Assembly: GCF_003254395.2 (NCBI RefSeq)
Contig: NC_037649.1
Location: 2,889,001 to 2,953,000, forward strand
Reading direction: 5' to 3'
From: Apis mellifera
Lineage: Eukaryota > Arthropoda > Insecta > Hymenoptera > Apidae
DNA length: 64,000 nucleotides
Numbering within the stretch: position 1 is the first letter of the stretch; the number at the start of each line of letters is the position of its first letter. Positions 1 to 13,315 of this stretch are shown here, piece after piece. The notes below the pieces were generated by a model. That model worked only from the letters and a program-made list of their open reading frames with translations. It was not told where the DNA came from and did no database searches. The translations under genes and the position numbers were made by a program.

Positions 1-240
1 TGATTCGAGATGATCCTCCATGCTTATTTTATTTCCATTCATTCATCGTTGTGCCACTTATTGGTCGGCCTATTTGGAAAGGGAAAAGTGGACGACGATG
101 ATTGTTAGCCACAATATAACGTTCGTGGAAAGTTGTCGAGGAATGTCCGCTGACCTTGATTGTTTGTGTTGCCATCCGCGTTATCTATTGTTGATCAATT
201 GTTATTCTATATTGTTATTCAATATTGTTGTTCTTTAAAA
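1..240. other. GC-elevated island at left edge, unassigned
   Basis: This stretch has clearly more G and C than the DNA that follows it. A 72-codon open frame runs from 20 to 238 on the + strand, but it starts and ends inside the island, matches no family I recognise, and its last third is hydrophobic low-complexity sequence read from AT-rich DNA. The island could be the tail of an exon or regulatory element that begins left of the window. I see no convincing splice sites. It is annotated as composition only. Confidence 0.3.
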
Positions 241-585
241 TTCAATAATATATAGATCTATCATTTATATTGTATTTATGCAATTGCTACAATAGTAATC
301 TAAAACCTATATATTTATAGATAAAATTTATAACCTATATTTTCAAATTTTTCATACGAGGAAATGTATTTTTTAAATTAAATAATTTTCAAAAGATTGT
401 AATATTGATATAAGCCATATTTTTCAAATTTTAATTGTTAATTACTTAAAAGGAAATTAAGAAGATCATCTATATGATATATTTCAATAAAGCTGATTCT
501 TATATATTATCTTTTTATTATTGGATTTACGAATATATAAGTTTTGGGAACTTAAATTTTGAATATGTAATTTTGATGTTAATTG

Positions 586-665
586 ATAATATAATATAAT
601 ATAATATAATATAATATAATATAATATAATATAATATAATATAATATAATATAATATAATATAAT
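586..665. repeat. (ATAAT)n microsatellite
   Basis: The pentanucleotide ATAAT repeats about 16 times in uninterrupted tandem, with one G substitution in the last unit. The array is almost free of interruptions, which suggests it is young or actively slipping. Confidence 0.95.
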
Positions 666-2674
666 GTAATAATTAATTCTAGACAAAAGTAGATAATTTG
701 GATGAGTATTCAGTAAAATTTATATTTGTACATCATAATATATCGATATATAATTTAGATTTAAGTATTTGAATATAAATCTATATATCTCTTGAATATA
801 ATATCTAGATTCATGCTTGATTTAAATTCGAATATATATAATGCGTATTTGTATGTATGTGATACAAAAAATAAGAAAATTACACATTGGAATTGGAAAT
901 CAATAAATAATTGTTATAATGAATTTTGCTTATTTGAAATATTTTTATTATTTCAAATAATATATAAAAATTTATTATATTAAAGTTAAAAAGTAAAAAA
1001 GGATTTAAACAAATACAATGGTAATAATATTTTAAATTTTTCTATAAAATATGTTATGTAAAAAAAATCCAAAGATTAATTTTATTTCTTTGGTTCTTTA
1101 CAGAACCAATTTTTATATTTAATTTTGACGAAATAAGAATTCATACAATTTCTGAGATATTTCATCACAATATTGTATTGTAATTCAATGAAATTGTAAT
1201 TTTTGACTCATTTCATTTTTTATATATATTATCATGTTGTATTTTAATGGAAAATATATTCTTCAGTACAATATATTTTAATAACACAATATAATTTTCA
1301 TTAAAAAAATTATTTTTTATATCAAGATTTGAGATTAAATTAGATACAACATAGTGATTTTACATCAATTTGAAAATATTTTATCAAAAAAATTTTTCGC
1401 ATAATAAAAAAGTAGAATGAATAGAATTATATTATATTATTATATCACATATTATATTATCATATTGTTTTTCTAATACTAAAATATTTTTATATATTGT
1501 TTAAGATAAAAAAGATATTTTAAATGATCAAAATTTATAAGATATATTGCATTTTATCTATAGTATTTAAAATCATAAATGTTAAGAAATTATCGAATAA
1601 TTGTTCTATATTTTCTATATGTTCTATCTCATTATCTATCATTACGAATAATATAATACATTATTATACATATTAATCTTCAAATTTTTTCTATTAATTA
1701 TTTTATTTAAAAGAATGTAAAACAAATGAAAAAAACTTAATATTTGAGCTTATATTTCATGAAAAGAATCGTGAGTGGACCAAAATTTAGATTTCGAATT
1801 TTGAATTCAACTTTAAAACACTATTAATATTTCAAGTACACGGAACGGATCAGGTTAATAATTCAAAGTTGTTTTTTTTAAGTTATGTATAATTTTTTTA
1901 TTTGTTATTATAACAAATCTATAATAATGATTGATTGCATTTGATGATCTTGAAATTAAAACTGTAATTGGAATTAATCAAATTTAGAAATTTATATTAT
2001 GTTTGAATACTATGAATATATCATGTTTGAGATGGATGTCAATGAATATTAAATGAAAGAGATTCATAGTTGATATAAGATGTGAGAATTGTTGGCTGAA
2101 TACCAATTTCTTTGAGAGTTTTGCGTAATGAACAGTATGACTGACAAAGAATAGCGCAGATGATGTTGTGCAATAATAAAAATGTTGCAATGATCATAGA
2201 TGCGCGTATACTTATTAGATATTTAAACAAAATATAGATTGACATTTTCATAATTTTATTTATTATGAATTTGTTGCCATTTCAAATTTTTTAAAAATAG
2301 ATATATATAAAGAAATATTTAAATCACTGACAATTAATGAAGTTTAAAAATTCGTAAAAGAATTTGAAGAATATAATGCATTAACAATTGAACTTTTAAT
2401 TTTTTAGAAAAATTTCTAGAAAAAATGATAAAAAAAAATCTATTTTAGATTTAAAAAAATTTTTAAATTTTGTATGTTTTTCTATTTTTATAAAATTTTT
2501 TATACAACAATAAGAATATTCTATATTATTAATTTCAAATATCATACAATTTTTTTGAAAAAAATTAATGTACTTAAATAATTATAAAGAATTTTTGACA
2601 AAGTTATGATACTTATTAGTGTTAATTCAGAGCTATCCCATATTTATAGAAATCCAAGAAAGACAAATATCTAT

Positions 2675-2678
<4 letters not shown>

Positions 2679-2706
<28 letters not shown>

Positions 2707-2845
2707 TATACATATATATATATATATATTATATATATATATATTATATATATATATTATACAATATATATATATATATATATATATGTATAATATATAT
2801 ATATATATATATATTATACAATATATATATATATATATTGTATAA
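2679..2845. repeat. Compound TA microsatellite
   Basis: Long runs of TA are broken at irregular spacing by TATTATA and ATTATACA interruptions. The tract is self-complementary, so it could extrude as cruciforms or cause assembly slippage. The 79-codon open frame across it is repeat translation (an Ile/Tyr alternation), not a gene. Confidence 0.95.
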
Positions 2846-3289
2846 TAATTATCATAATAATTATTAATATATGTGTATATATATTAATTATCTCATTACT
2901 TCTAACTTTTTGATCAAAGATTCAAAGTTCAAGTTCAACTAAATAGACTGAATTATAATATTTTGCTAATTTTTTACATTTATATTAATCTTATTTTTTT
3001 TATTATCTTTATTTTCATTCTTAACAAACATTTATATTCTTAAAATGATTGAATTTATTTATAATTAATAATAGAATTTACTTAATTGAGCAATAATGAA
3101 AATTTTATTCAAATAAATGGAATTTATTGTATTTCATTTTCTCTTAAAGTATCCTATTCTTGCATCATCTGATTTGTATATATCTAATATAATAAATATA
3201 ATTTGTATATATCTACTAATTCTAATACTATAATGACCGTAATCAATTAATTTATATCTTATATTATTTATATATTATATTTTTTACTT

Positions 3290-3540
3290 TTCCTAATTAA
3301 ATCATTGCTCCAAGCATAATTGCATAAATCGCTTTGAAACCAGTTATGAACGAGCCAATTCACGTGTCTATCGTGCTATAAACTTTGGCAAATGTTTGAA
3401 AATCTCTTGGCAATGTGTGAGAACGACCTTGATTTTCTTAAATCTATTCCGTAATTTGTACGTCAGTTGAAACAATTGTCAATTGTTGATAGAGATGAGA
3501 TTATGTTCGATGAGTATTTACAAATCAACTTCAATATCTA
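3290..3540. other. GC-elevated island, possible regulatory element
   Basis: About 250 bp with GC well above the surroundings. It carries a CACGTG E-box near 3362 and two TTGGCAA-type words near 3387 and 3408. All frames are short, and no plausible exon with splice sites was found. In such an AT-rich genome, islands like this are often exons or conserved noncoding elements; the sequence alone does not decide which. Confidence 0.3.
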
Positions 3541-4182
3541 TGTTTGTTTCTACGGATTTTCAATATTATTCAGAAATAATAATATTATAATGTTGCAATG
3601 ATTATATTTAAAATATATTTAATCTGAACTGATATCAAACTTCAAAATGAATAATTATTCGATGATATTTATTCTTAACTTTAATGTCAGAAAGAAATGT
3701 TAGAAATATATTAAAAAGAATTAAATTTTTTTAATATATTTATTATAATAATTATATTATTAATAGTTGATATTATATTTTGCATATTAAATTTATTTGA
3801 AAATAATATAAATGAAGATAGAAATATGAAATAATAAAAAAAAATATGAAATATTAGATTTTGATCTATACATTGTAATCAGATCATAATTAGAATTTAA
3901 ATAAAATAAAGAATAATCTTTCAGTTTCATAGTTTTAATCGTTAATATTGTTTTGTTTAATTGACTTTTTTATTTAAAATATAAAAAGTTTTTGGATATT
4001 TAAATATCTATTTTTTATGATTTTTATTTTAGAATTCTATTTATTATTATTATTTTTTATTTTATGATTTTTAATAAATCAGATTAATTATAGAATAATC
4101 ATAGAAATTGTATAATGATCATAAATGATTGTTAAGATTGTTAGGTTAAAAAATAAAAAGGGCATCTTATATTTCTACTCTG

Positions 4183-4222
4183 TTCTCTATTTCATTTATA
4201 TATATATATATGAAATGGAGAA
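4183..4222. repeat. Inverted repeat flanking a TA tract
   Basis: The arms TTCTCTATTTCAT (4183-4195) and its near-complement (4210-4222) are separated by a short TA run and would form a 13-bp hairpin stem with one mismatch. The right arm recurs downstream as ATGAAATAGAGAA near 4250 and 4320, where it is a perfect complement of the left arm. Confidence 0.8.
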
Positions 4223-4267
4223 TATGTATTATATTTATATATATATATAAATGAAATAGAGAATATG

Positions 4268-4321
<54 letters not shown>

Positions 4322-4332
4322 GAAATAGAGAA

Positions 4333-4392
<60 letters not shown>

Positions 4393-4400
4393 TATATTAT
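4210..4400. repeat. Tandem units of ATGAAATAGAGAAT plus long TA runs
   Basis: Three copies of a unit that begins ATGAAATRGAGAATAT are each followed by a TA run of increasing length. The spacing suggests that the non-TA part was duplicated together with the microsatellite. Confidence 0.85.
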
Positions 4401-5796
4401 AATATATATATATTATATTTCAATATTATTTTTTTATTTATGAAATCTCTCTCTTTTTTATTGACAATATTTTCTATTTTTAAGAATATTTATTTTAAAA
4501 CATATATTTATTTTAAAATTATTATATAAAAATAAAATTAAATTACATATAAAGAGTAATATAATAAAATTGAAATAAATATATATAAAGAACAATATAA
4601 TTGATTTAAAAAGTAAAAAGAAAAAGAAATTTTTAGTAAAATATTCATAAAAATTTGAAAATCTATCCAAATGACTATTCAACTATACAGTACTTTAAAA
4701 AAAATATCCTAAATCTTTTTTTTGTTTCAATGAAATATTAATGAATAATTTATTTTGAAGTTTTATAAATATATAGATAATAAATGTAATGAATGTAATG
4801 AATGTAAATGAATATGGATAAAAAAATATATATTATACATATACCAATTTCTTCTTCCAAAATATTATTTTGAAGATGTGCATAAAGTTTCAATACATTT
4901 TTATTTGGATGGAGGAAAATTTTAAATTATAAAATGTTCAGAAGTTTAGTTATTACAATAAAAAAATTTATTGTTTAATTATAAATAATTCAGACAAATC
5001 TTAAATATTAAATATTGAAATATAATCTTAAATATTAAAATATAAAGAAATATTAAAATTTCAAAAGATGGACAAATAAACTTTGATTACAATTTTTGAA
5101 TGAAGCGAATTTTCTTTAAAGTATTAAATACTTTTGAATCAATTTATATATTTATAATGTACTTAGAAATATTATTATCGATTATAAATGATTATAAATG
5201 ATTCATGAATGATTTATAAATCTATTTCACATAAGTTCAAATATATATATGAAAATATTTATAAATGGATCTAATCAAATAAAATATGAATTTATTTGAA
5301 GTATTTCATTCCATCACTAGTTATCAAATATTCTATGTCAACAGTGATTTTCAAATGTGGGTCGACTAGAATTTTTAGAAAAAGTATTTTCTCATTCCAT
5401 ACCTCTTTTGACATTCAATATCGTTGTTTGAAAGTCCACGCTGATCAATACATTTTGTATTTGATATTCAAGTTCACATGTAAACATTAGGTTTTCGTCG
5501 AGTGATCGATGCACATATATAGATTGTTTTGTAAAATAAATGATAGTGAATTCTAAAGATACATTTAAAATATCTTAAGATATTTGCATTCTATGTATAT
5601 CTAATCAATATTCGTGTATAAAGTATTTATATCAATTATTTTCTACTGTCCGTTTTCAGAGTTTTTTTAAAATTATGAAAATCAAGAATTTTCGTTTGTT
5701 TTTATTAATTTCTATTTATTTCTACTTTTCAATATATATGTATTCAAAGTATAGTAGGTTTATAATGCAAAAAATATGTTTCGCATTATATATAAA

Positions 5797-6155
5797 GGTG
5801 TCTCAAAATTAACGTAAGATTTGAATTTGCCGCCATTTTTGTACTAACTTGTTGGCAAAAAAAAGAACAGTTTGACAACTGAGAATTTAGGAAATAATTA
5901 ATAAAAATGGAACGTTATACGATACAACAACGTGGAATAGATTATTAATCATCAAAAAGTGGATACTGGTTTTTCGAGCAAAATAATTCTAAGCGATGAA
6001 GCACATTTTCACCTCGATGGCTTTGTTAATCGCCAAAATTGCCGTGTTCGGAGAACCCATGTGTGATTAACGAAAAACAAATGCATCTACAACGTGTCAT
6101 TATTTGGTGCGAATTTTGGGCAAGAGGCATCATCGGACCATACTTTTTTGAGAAT
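5797..6155 (+). pseudogene. Degenerate Tc1/mariner-superfamily transposon fragment
   Basis: This is a fossil DNA-transposon fragment. An apparent 5' terminal sequence GGTGTCTCAAAATTAACG (5797-5814) precedes an ATG at 5907, which starts with M-E-R-Y-T-I-Q-Q-R and stops after 13 codons. After a short bridge, a second segment from 5986 reads I-L-S-D-E-A-H-F-H-L and continues with a recognisable N-R-Q-N-C stretch. SDEAHF carries the first catalytic aspartate of the family. A frameshift near 6063 then leads to I-I-W-C-E-F-W-A-R-G-I-I-G-P-Y-F-F-E-N, ending at 6155. Most of the N-terminal DNA-binding domain and the whole C-terminal half are missing, as is the 3' end. About 360 bp remain of an element normally near 1.2-1.3 kb. 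The superfamily assignment rests on family knowledge; the exact family is not known to me. Confidence 0.85.
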
Positions 6156-7555
6156 ATAAAATTAAAATTATCCTAAAATTAAACTTATACACAATTACAG
6201 ATGCAATTTTTATTTTGCTTATTATATTTTTTTCCATATTATGTAAATCAGCGACTAATGATATTTGTGAGTTTCTATAACATATCAAGGATGCAACTTT
6301 TCTAGTATATCATGATTTCCTATAACATGAATTTATACAATGTGTAACATATTAATAAAAAATCTATTGTGTTATCTTGATATTTAATTAATAAAATATT
6401 CTACATAACTTTTAGGAATATATTTTTGAATATAATATAATATTTAAGAATATATTTTTGTTTTAATTATTATTTATTATATATTATTTATTTTCAACAA
6501 AAATCTTTAACTATTTTGAAAAGCTATTCGAATATTTTAGTACACAGTATATATAAAAAAAGATATTTATTTATTAAATATTAAGTTAAATAAGAAATTA
6601 TTTTATTGGATTGAAATATCATTTTTTCAATAAAATATCTTTATAAATCATTGTTTTAAAATGCAATATAATGAAATTCATATAGTCTTAAATTTTATGA
6701 TTAATTGCAAAATAGATATTTCTCTCATTCTTAATATTTAATTGTTATTTTATTATGTAATGGATTTGGTATATTTTGAAAATTATTCGATGTGATAGCA
6801 TTTGTATTTTGTATTTTAATGTAATCTTATTCATTTATATTTAAAGGATTTTAGAGCCAAAAACAATTTAATTTATTATAACTTATTATTCGACATTACA
6901 TAGTCGTTTTTCACAAATATATCATTGAATATATTTAAATATCAATTAAAAGTAAAAAAATAAAAAATATAGTATAAACGAAGTATGCATAGAAAGGATA
7001 TACGCTATAATCAAAGCAAAAGGAGAAAACATAAATTATTAATATATATATTCGTGTGTATTTTTTTTTGTAATTAATAAAAATTATTATTATTAATGTC
7101 GAACTAAAAATAATTTTAGTGACATTAGACATTAGAGTGATTTTAAATTTTTGATTAGGAATTATAGTTCCAAATGTAATTTTAAATGAATTAGTTATAT
7201 GACAATATTATCTTTTATTTTGAAAATAAGATTATTATATTAATTAATAAACATACGTAAAACACATAAACACGTAAATATACGTGCGTTAAAAAGAAAA
7301 AAGATTTTATATTTTCATAGTTATAATTAAATGATGAATAATAATACATAATTAATAATTAAATGTGGCACAATATAATATTTAAAGCAAAATGTCACAA
7401 AAATTTCAATTCTCTCTATTTCTCTCTCTTCTTCCTTCTTCTTTCTTCTTTTTTTTTCTATTTTCTCATATAATATAAATGAATAATGAATGTACAACAA
7501 GGATGCAGCATAAAAAAGTGCAAAAGAAAATAAATTTCATACTAATAAATTAGAC
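6156..7555. other. AT-rich gene-less stretch
   Basis: No gene, tRNA or transposon terminus was found. The open frame on the minus strand at 6935-7132 is a hydrophobic Ile/Phe/Tyr-rich translation of AT-rich DNA. There is a pyrimidine-rich tract near 7410-7465. Confidence 0.6.
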
Positions 7556-7735
7556 GATTTTTAAGTCTCTGTTCCAAAACGCTAATATATCGCTTATCGA
7601 TGACACTTGGACAAAGAAGTGAAAGTTTTTCTTCTGGGCAAACAGGTGTGGCTGCTCATACTCCAAAGATTTGGCAACGACACGGTTTAAGTGTTAAAGA
7701 ATGCTTACTTTTCACGGCTCCGTAAAAATTTTGTT
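7556..7735. other. GC-elevated island, possible regulatory element
   Basis: About 180 bp of mixed sequence between AT-rich flanks. A CAGGTG E-box lies near 7644, and CACTTG and TTAAGTG words are nearby. One + strand frame reads open for about 26 codons, from GGTGTG at 7645 to a TAA, after an acceptor-like TTTTTCTTCTGGGCAAACAG. No protein family is recognised. A small terminal exon and a conserved enhancer are both possible. Confidence 0.3.
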
Positions 7736-10700
7736 TTTTTAGCAATTTAAAATGTTTCTTACTTGATATGAAAATTTAAAAAAAAATTGAAAATAATTTT
7801 AAAAGAAATTCAATTTTGTGGAATTGTTGTTGAAAAAAATGTTAAATTATATCTTTTTTTGTTGGATTTTAATTTTCTATATTTTGTTCGAACGATTTTA
7901 TGCACTTAAAATTTTATGTATGCTTTTATTTCAATTTTTTTTTAAATAATATAATTAATGAAAAAATTCTCACATTAATTCTGCAATAGTAACTTAAATC
8001 TTTTAGTTTTGAAAAAAATTCTAAAAATTCATATGTTTATTTTTAGGCTTCGTAATTACATGGTAACTGTTAATAAGAAATTATATATTTCTTATATTTG
8101 CAACAATTTTATGATATCATAACGATAATGAATATAACTAAACGACAATGATGTAATAAAAAATCTTAGTGTGACATACGATAATTAAAATATAATGACT
8201 GCATTATATGACAATAAAAGAGAAGGATAAAATTTTTAGGATAGATGATATTTGATAAATGAAAAAAAATTTCCAATAAATATAAATTTAAAAATTAAAA
8301 TTTTCAAAATTATAAATAATTTTTTGTTTCGATTAAAATATATTTGTCTTAAAAATAAATATTATATAAAAATAATAGATTATTTTATTTTTTTTTTCTA
8401 GTTTCCAATATGTCTTCTTTCCATTTTTATATGGATATAATTAATATATTTTTGTTAATTAAAATTTCTTAGATAACTATATAATAAGATAATTCTATTA
8501 TACAATAGAGAAAAATGTATAATTTATTATTTAAAGATTATTTATTTATTGCTGCACGATAGGTTCGAAATGATGAACAAATTCATTATTCGAAATAAAT
8601 AATTATTTATAACTATAAAAATATTAATTTTTTGATTCGTTTTTATTAGGATATTTTTTAGAGACGTATTACTATAATTTTTAGATTTATGAAAATTTAT
8701 AAGATTTTAAAATTTAAAAAAAAAAAATGTTTATTTTTTTTTCTTTCCTAAAAAGTATAATTTATTTCTTTAATTTATAAAAAATTAAATTATTTTCTAT
8801 TTTATGTTTTTTCTATGAAAATTATTATAATATAAAATGTATTGATTTAATTCACAATTTAAATATAAATTAAATTGCAGTATTATATTATTAGTTAAAT
8901 AAAAATTAAATAATATGCAAAATTGGATTTTGAGAATTTCGAGTTCTAAAAATAATAGAAATAATAAAAAGTTTTAAGGTTTATAAATGCAAAATTTTTT
9001 GAGTTTCCAAGGATTTCGAAATTTGGAAACTTCATATCACATTTCTACTATTCTAAAAATTATGAACTCTTTTTCATTACCCTGTAATATAATTTTAATT
9101 AAGAGATGTATATAATATAATAATAAAATGTATATAATATGTAATTATATCAAATGTAGCAAGAAATAAATAATTACATATATATACAGTTTATATATGT
9201 GTATATAAATAGTTTCAATTCATAATTAATTATAAATATTATAGTAATATTGATAACTTAAGATAATTCCTTGTAATAATATAATAAAATATTGTACCAA
9301 AATAATAATACTTTTGACATTATAATTTTAATTTTTCTAATTTATTCATTAAGCAATTTTTTTATCACATGGAAATTTAAAATTTTTTTCATATATTTTC
9401 AATTATGATACTGATTGCAATTTTATACATAGCCGCTTAAGAATTTAAAAAAAATTTAATTTATATTCTTAATAAATAAATATATAATATTCTTAATAAT
9501 GTAATCAAATTTCATGATGACTACATCTAAATATCTATACGACTAAATATACAAAGATATAAATGAATATGCAAAAATATAAAAATTTCCTATTATCAAA
9601 GGTTTTTGAATAAAAAAGAAAAAGCAAATTTAATATATAATTTAACATTTAATGTGATATAAATTTAATATAATCTTCAATAAAGATTTTATATAAAGAT
9701 CAATATAATATTTTTTCTATTATAAAAGAGAAATTAAAAAAGAAAAATTTTAAATATTTTGATTTGTCTTTATAATTTCAAAATTAAAAGACAATTGAGA
9801 CAATATCGATAAATCAACAATTTTTATGTTATGACATATATATAATTACGTCAAATTGTAAAGAAAATAAAGATAATTTTTAATTATAGGATAAAAGAAT
9901 TTAAATTATAAAAATTGAATTAATCTATGATTAATGATCATCAATTATGTCTAAATATAAATAATTCAAATTAATTAAAAATATAATAAATCGAATTAAA
10001 ATTCGAAAAAATTAATTAATTATATATTTGAGTTAAAAGTATATGTTTTCAAGTTACAAAGAATTTTTAAAAAAATACTAACTATATTTTTATAATTTCA
10101 TACAATAAATTCAATAATGGAAATTACTTTGTATAAATAATTTAATATATCATATGACTTATAAATAAAAATTTAAAATACTACTATAATATATATAAAT
10201 TAATATGAATTAATTTACATGAAAACTTTTATGTATTACTTATGTATTACTAAATTTTTATGAAAATAAGAAATGGATATTGAAATAATAGATAAAAATT
10301 AATTAAGTAAAATATTTTTCATATAATATTAAATTATTCGAAATTCTACAAATTTACAAAATTAATTGAATGGAAACGCAACATTTTTAATTATATAATC
10401 AATAATATTTTTTTTCTTCTAAATGTACATAATTTCTTTTTTGAATTCTTTCTAGTTATTTGCTGATTCTAATAACAAGGTGAAAGCGTTTTTTGCGTAG
10501 AATCGAAATTCTGAAGATCGTTGCTTATTATCTACTCTTGACAAATGTTACTTTTTATCATTAGAATTTAGTCATCAGTAGAAGATCAGTCATCTCTCTC
10601 AAGATACCGAAAGTGTGTCTCACATAATTATCTCCCTATAATATAGATATATAGATGAATAGTATCAATATATAAAGTTTATAAAAATTTCATGTATCAC

Positions 10701-12500
10701 ATACGCTTGGTCACAAAAATATTTTTATTTGACGCAAATATGATCTTGACTTTTAAATTCATCATATTTTGAATAAGTATATATATACATATACATACAT
10801 ATATGTATTTATAATATAATATTTTTTTTTATTGTTGATATCTATTTATTAAATATATTAAATTTATATATATTATAAATAAATAAATATATAGGAATGT
10901 ATAGTGGGTATGTAAGATATTATCCATGTGAAATTTTTAGAAAATAGATTTTACAAGTTAAAGAAACAAAAATTTATAAAAATATTCGTTAAAATTATTA
11001 AATTAAAAAACATTAAAAATAAATAAATTAAAAAATATTAAATTATAAGCAATTATATGAAACGAGATAGAAATAGATCAAAAATGTTATCTTATTTAAT
11101 AAAATTTAATTGTTTATAACTTAATAAAGAAAATTTAATTCTAATTATTACTTAATAAAAAAAATTATATTTTTATGTATATATATTTATTTTGATTTTT
11201 GGAATCAATTCTTCAAAGATAAAAAGTTTACTTTTAACTATACAGATAAATAATATAGATTAATATTATATATTATATAATATTAATACTATATAGATAA
11301 ATAGAAATAAATATTTTTATTCTTTCAAATAATATAAGATTTTAAATAAATAAACTTTTTTTTTCAAAATAATATTTGCAAATAAGAGTGAAAAAATAAA
11401 TGGTATTTGCATTAAAATAAAAAAATAATACAAAGTTGTTTATTTTTGATTTTAAAAATTGGAAATTTTTAAATAATAAATTTTTTTTAAATAAGCATTA
11501 TATTTGAAATGACATTTATTTTTATAATTTTATGTAATTATAATAATAAATATAATAATTTATTTGCAATAATTTTTTATTTGATACAATATGTTTGATA
11601 TAACATGTTCTAAAAGATTTAAAAAAATATTTTAAATCGTATATATTACTATATTTCAAGATTGAATTTAATTTTTATAATTTTGATTTAAAATAATAAA
11701 AGATATAATTTAGAAACAAAACTATTTATTATTATTGTATTTATATTTACTTATTTATTTAATTATATTTAAAGTATGTATAAATGCATGATTTTTTTTG
11801 ATACAAGTTTCATAAATCTATATATGACTTATAAATGATATATTTGATTAAGAAAATAACATTTTTGTGATCAACTAAATTATGGATTTATAACAAATAT
11901 GATATTAATAAGCAATATTGTGTACATGAAATGAAATATACAAACTTAATTAATAAATAAGAGATCATATTGAATCATTTTATAATATGATTAATTATTA
12001 TATATCCATAAAAGTTATATTTTTAGATTTATTTTATTATTTTATTATATAATTTCCATTGATAATTTATAATATTATTCATTTAAGCGTTTATGATCAC
12101 CAATTTTTGAAAATGGAATCTCTCAAAGTAAATTTCGAACGTATCGAATGAGATAAAAACTATTTAACCGAATTTTACTTGGAACTTTTATTTTATTCAT
12201 ATTATTTGCTTTCCTTTCTTCAATTGAATTTACAAAAATCAAAAGTTTTCTTTTAAGAATATTCGAGATCAAAACTAAGTGGACAATATTATATATATAC
12301 ATATATATATATATACAATATTATATATGCACATAATATCTATAAAATATATTTATTATACATAGATTATTACAAAACAATTGATTTTGAAAAAATTTTT
12401 TTAAACAATCCAATAACTAGAATTAATTTTTAATTTGCTTATACAATACAATTTCTATTGTCTGAATTTATTATTTAAATGTTCTATTAATATTTTTTTA
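7736..12500. other. AT-rich gene-less stretch
   Basis: Almost 5 kb without a recognisable gene. A slightly GC-richer patch lies at about 10450-10640, with no coherent frame. The stretch includes the palindrome at 9002-9031 (listed separately) and a TA microsatellite near 12288-12315. Confidence 0.6.
9002..9031. repeat. 30-bp near-perfect palindrome in a dispersed AT repeat
   Basis: The arms AGTTTCCAA and TTGGAAACT flank a centre (ATTTCGAAAT) that is itself palindromic. The surrounding 100 bp (about 8930-9035) resembles 48735-48840, which shares GAGAATTTCGA near its left end and a TTGAATTTCAAAGGATTT version of the palindrome. This suggests two diverged copies of one dispersed repeat. Confidence 0.6.
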
Positions 12501-13315
12501 CGAGTATTTATTGCTCGCGAGATTTATAAACATCTTATTCGGAAAAATTCCTCATAGAAATCTTTTTCTGTTATTATCGTACGTAAACCTTTCTTGGGCC
12601 TAAATAAGGAATAATGTTAGTTGTGAAGTTTGTCATTTTTGAAAGTTTAGTCAATGTAATTGTATATTTTGATATCCAGTCTGATTGGATCGACTCTAGG
12701 GGTAATATATATATATATATATATATTATTACCTATATATATAGATGATATATTTCAGACATGATTGATTTGGCGATAATTAGATTATTATAGTTTGAGA
12801 AAATCTATAGAGAAACACGCTGTTCTATTCCTACTTGTCTTGAAATCTTTGTATAGAGATCATCATTCAAGCGAGGAATTTTCCTCCAATTTGATGGTCT
12901 TGCGAATTAGACATTTTGACTGCGATATTATTTGTTGTGGTGGGTCTCATCAAAAAATTCCCAATTTTACTGAGAAAGGATTTTCCAAGGGTATTTTACT
13001 TACAAATAGAAATTCAGTGTGAATACGTCTTACTCTGACTGTCAGATACGACAATTAGATAATTTATGAATATATCGTGTTCTGATTGTTGGACATGATT
13101 CTCTGTTGTAAAATTGTGAGAGATCCAGTTCTCTTATAAACACGTGTACTGCATGTGTAATTAAGAATACAGTTCATTCTTCTTTAAAAAATATATTACA
13201 TATTATTATTATTATTCGACATTTATCGAAAGATATTTTATAAATATTCAACTATTAGCTTATGTCCATCATTATCATTACAATATTACTGTTGTGATGC
13301 AGACGCAACACAAAC
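12501..13315 (+). repeat. Diverged 0.8-kb repeat, copy A
   Basis: This stretch aligns along its whole length with 17505-18246 in the same orientation. Shared landmarks in order are ATTGCTCGCGAGATTTATAA, the CTCATAG and TTTTCT words, AATAAGGAAT, TGTATATTTTGA-like sequence, GAGATCATCATTCAAGCGAG (GATCACCATTTAAGCGAG in copy B), a GATATTATT core, ATACGACAATTA, GATTGGACAT-like sequence, and a closing CATTA/ATATTA then GCGCAA-type block. By eye the first 80 bp are about 85% identical. A 75-codon open frame at 12795-13022 is not preserved in copy B, so I read the unit as noncoding or an old noncoding transposon. It contains a TA microsatellite at 12704-12726 and a TTA run near 13202 that copy B lacks. 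Confidence 0.75.

Larger units (their letters stand above)
241..3289. other. AT-rich gene-less stretch
   Basis: No gene is visible. The stretch holds two microsatellites (586-665 and about 2679-2845, listed separately) and otherwise AT-rich DNA with short chance open frames, such as those on the minus strand at 1984-2251. The open frame at 2606-2845 is mostly a translation of the TA repeat. Confidence 0.6.
3541..5796. other. AT-rich gene-less stretch
   Basis: Apart from the hairpin and TA repeat at 4183-4400, nothing is recognised. A moderately GC-elevated patch at about 5300-5510 carries a 64-codon open frame (5296-5490, + strand). It has no recognisable motif or splice context and I do not call it a gene. 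Confidence 0.55.

Noticed and set aside
2606..2845. 79-codon open frame on the + strand
   Set aside because: It is a translation of a TA microsatellite (Ile/Tyr alternation), not a protein-coding sequence.
12795..13022. 75-codon frame in repeat copy A as a gene
   Set aside because: The matching segment of copy B has indels that break this frame, so the protein is not conserved between the copies.
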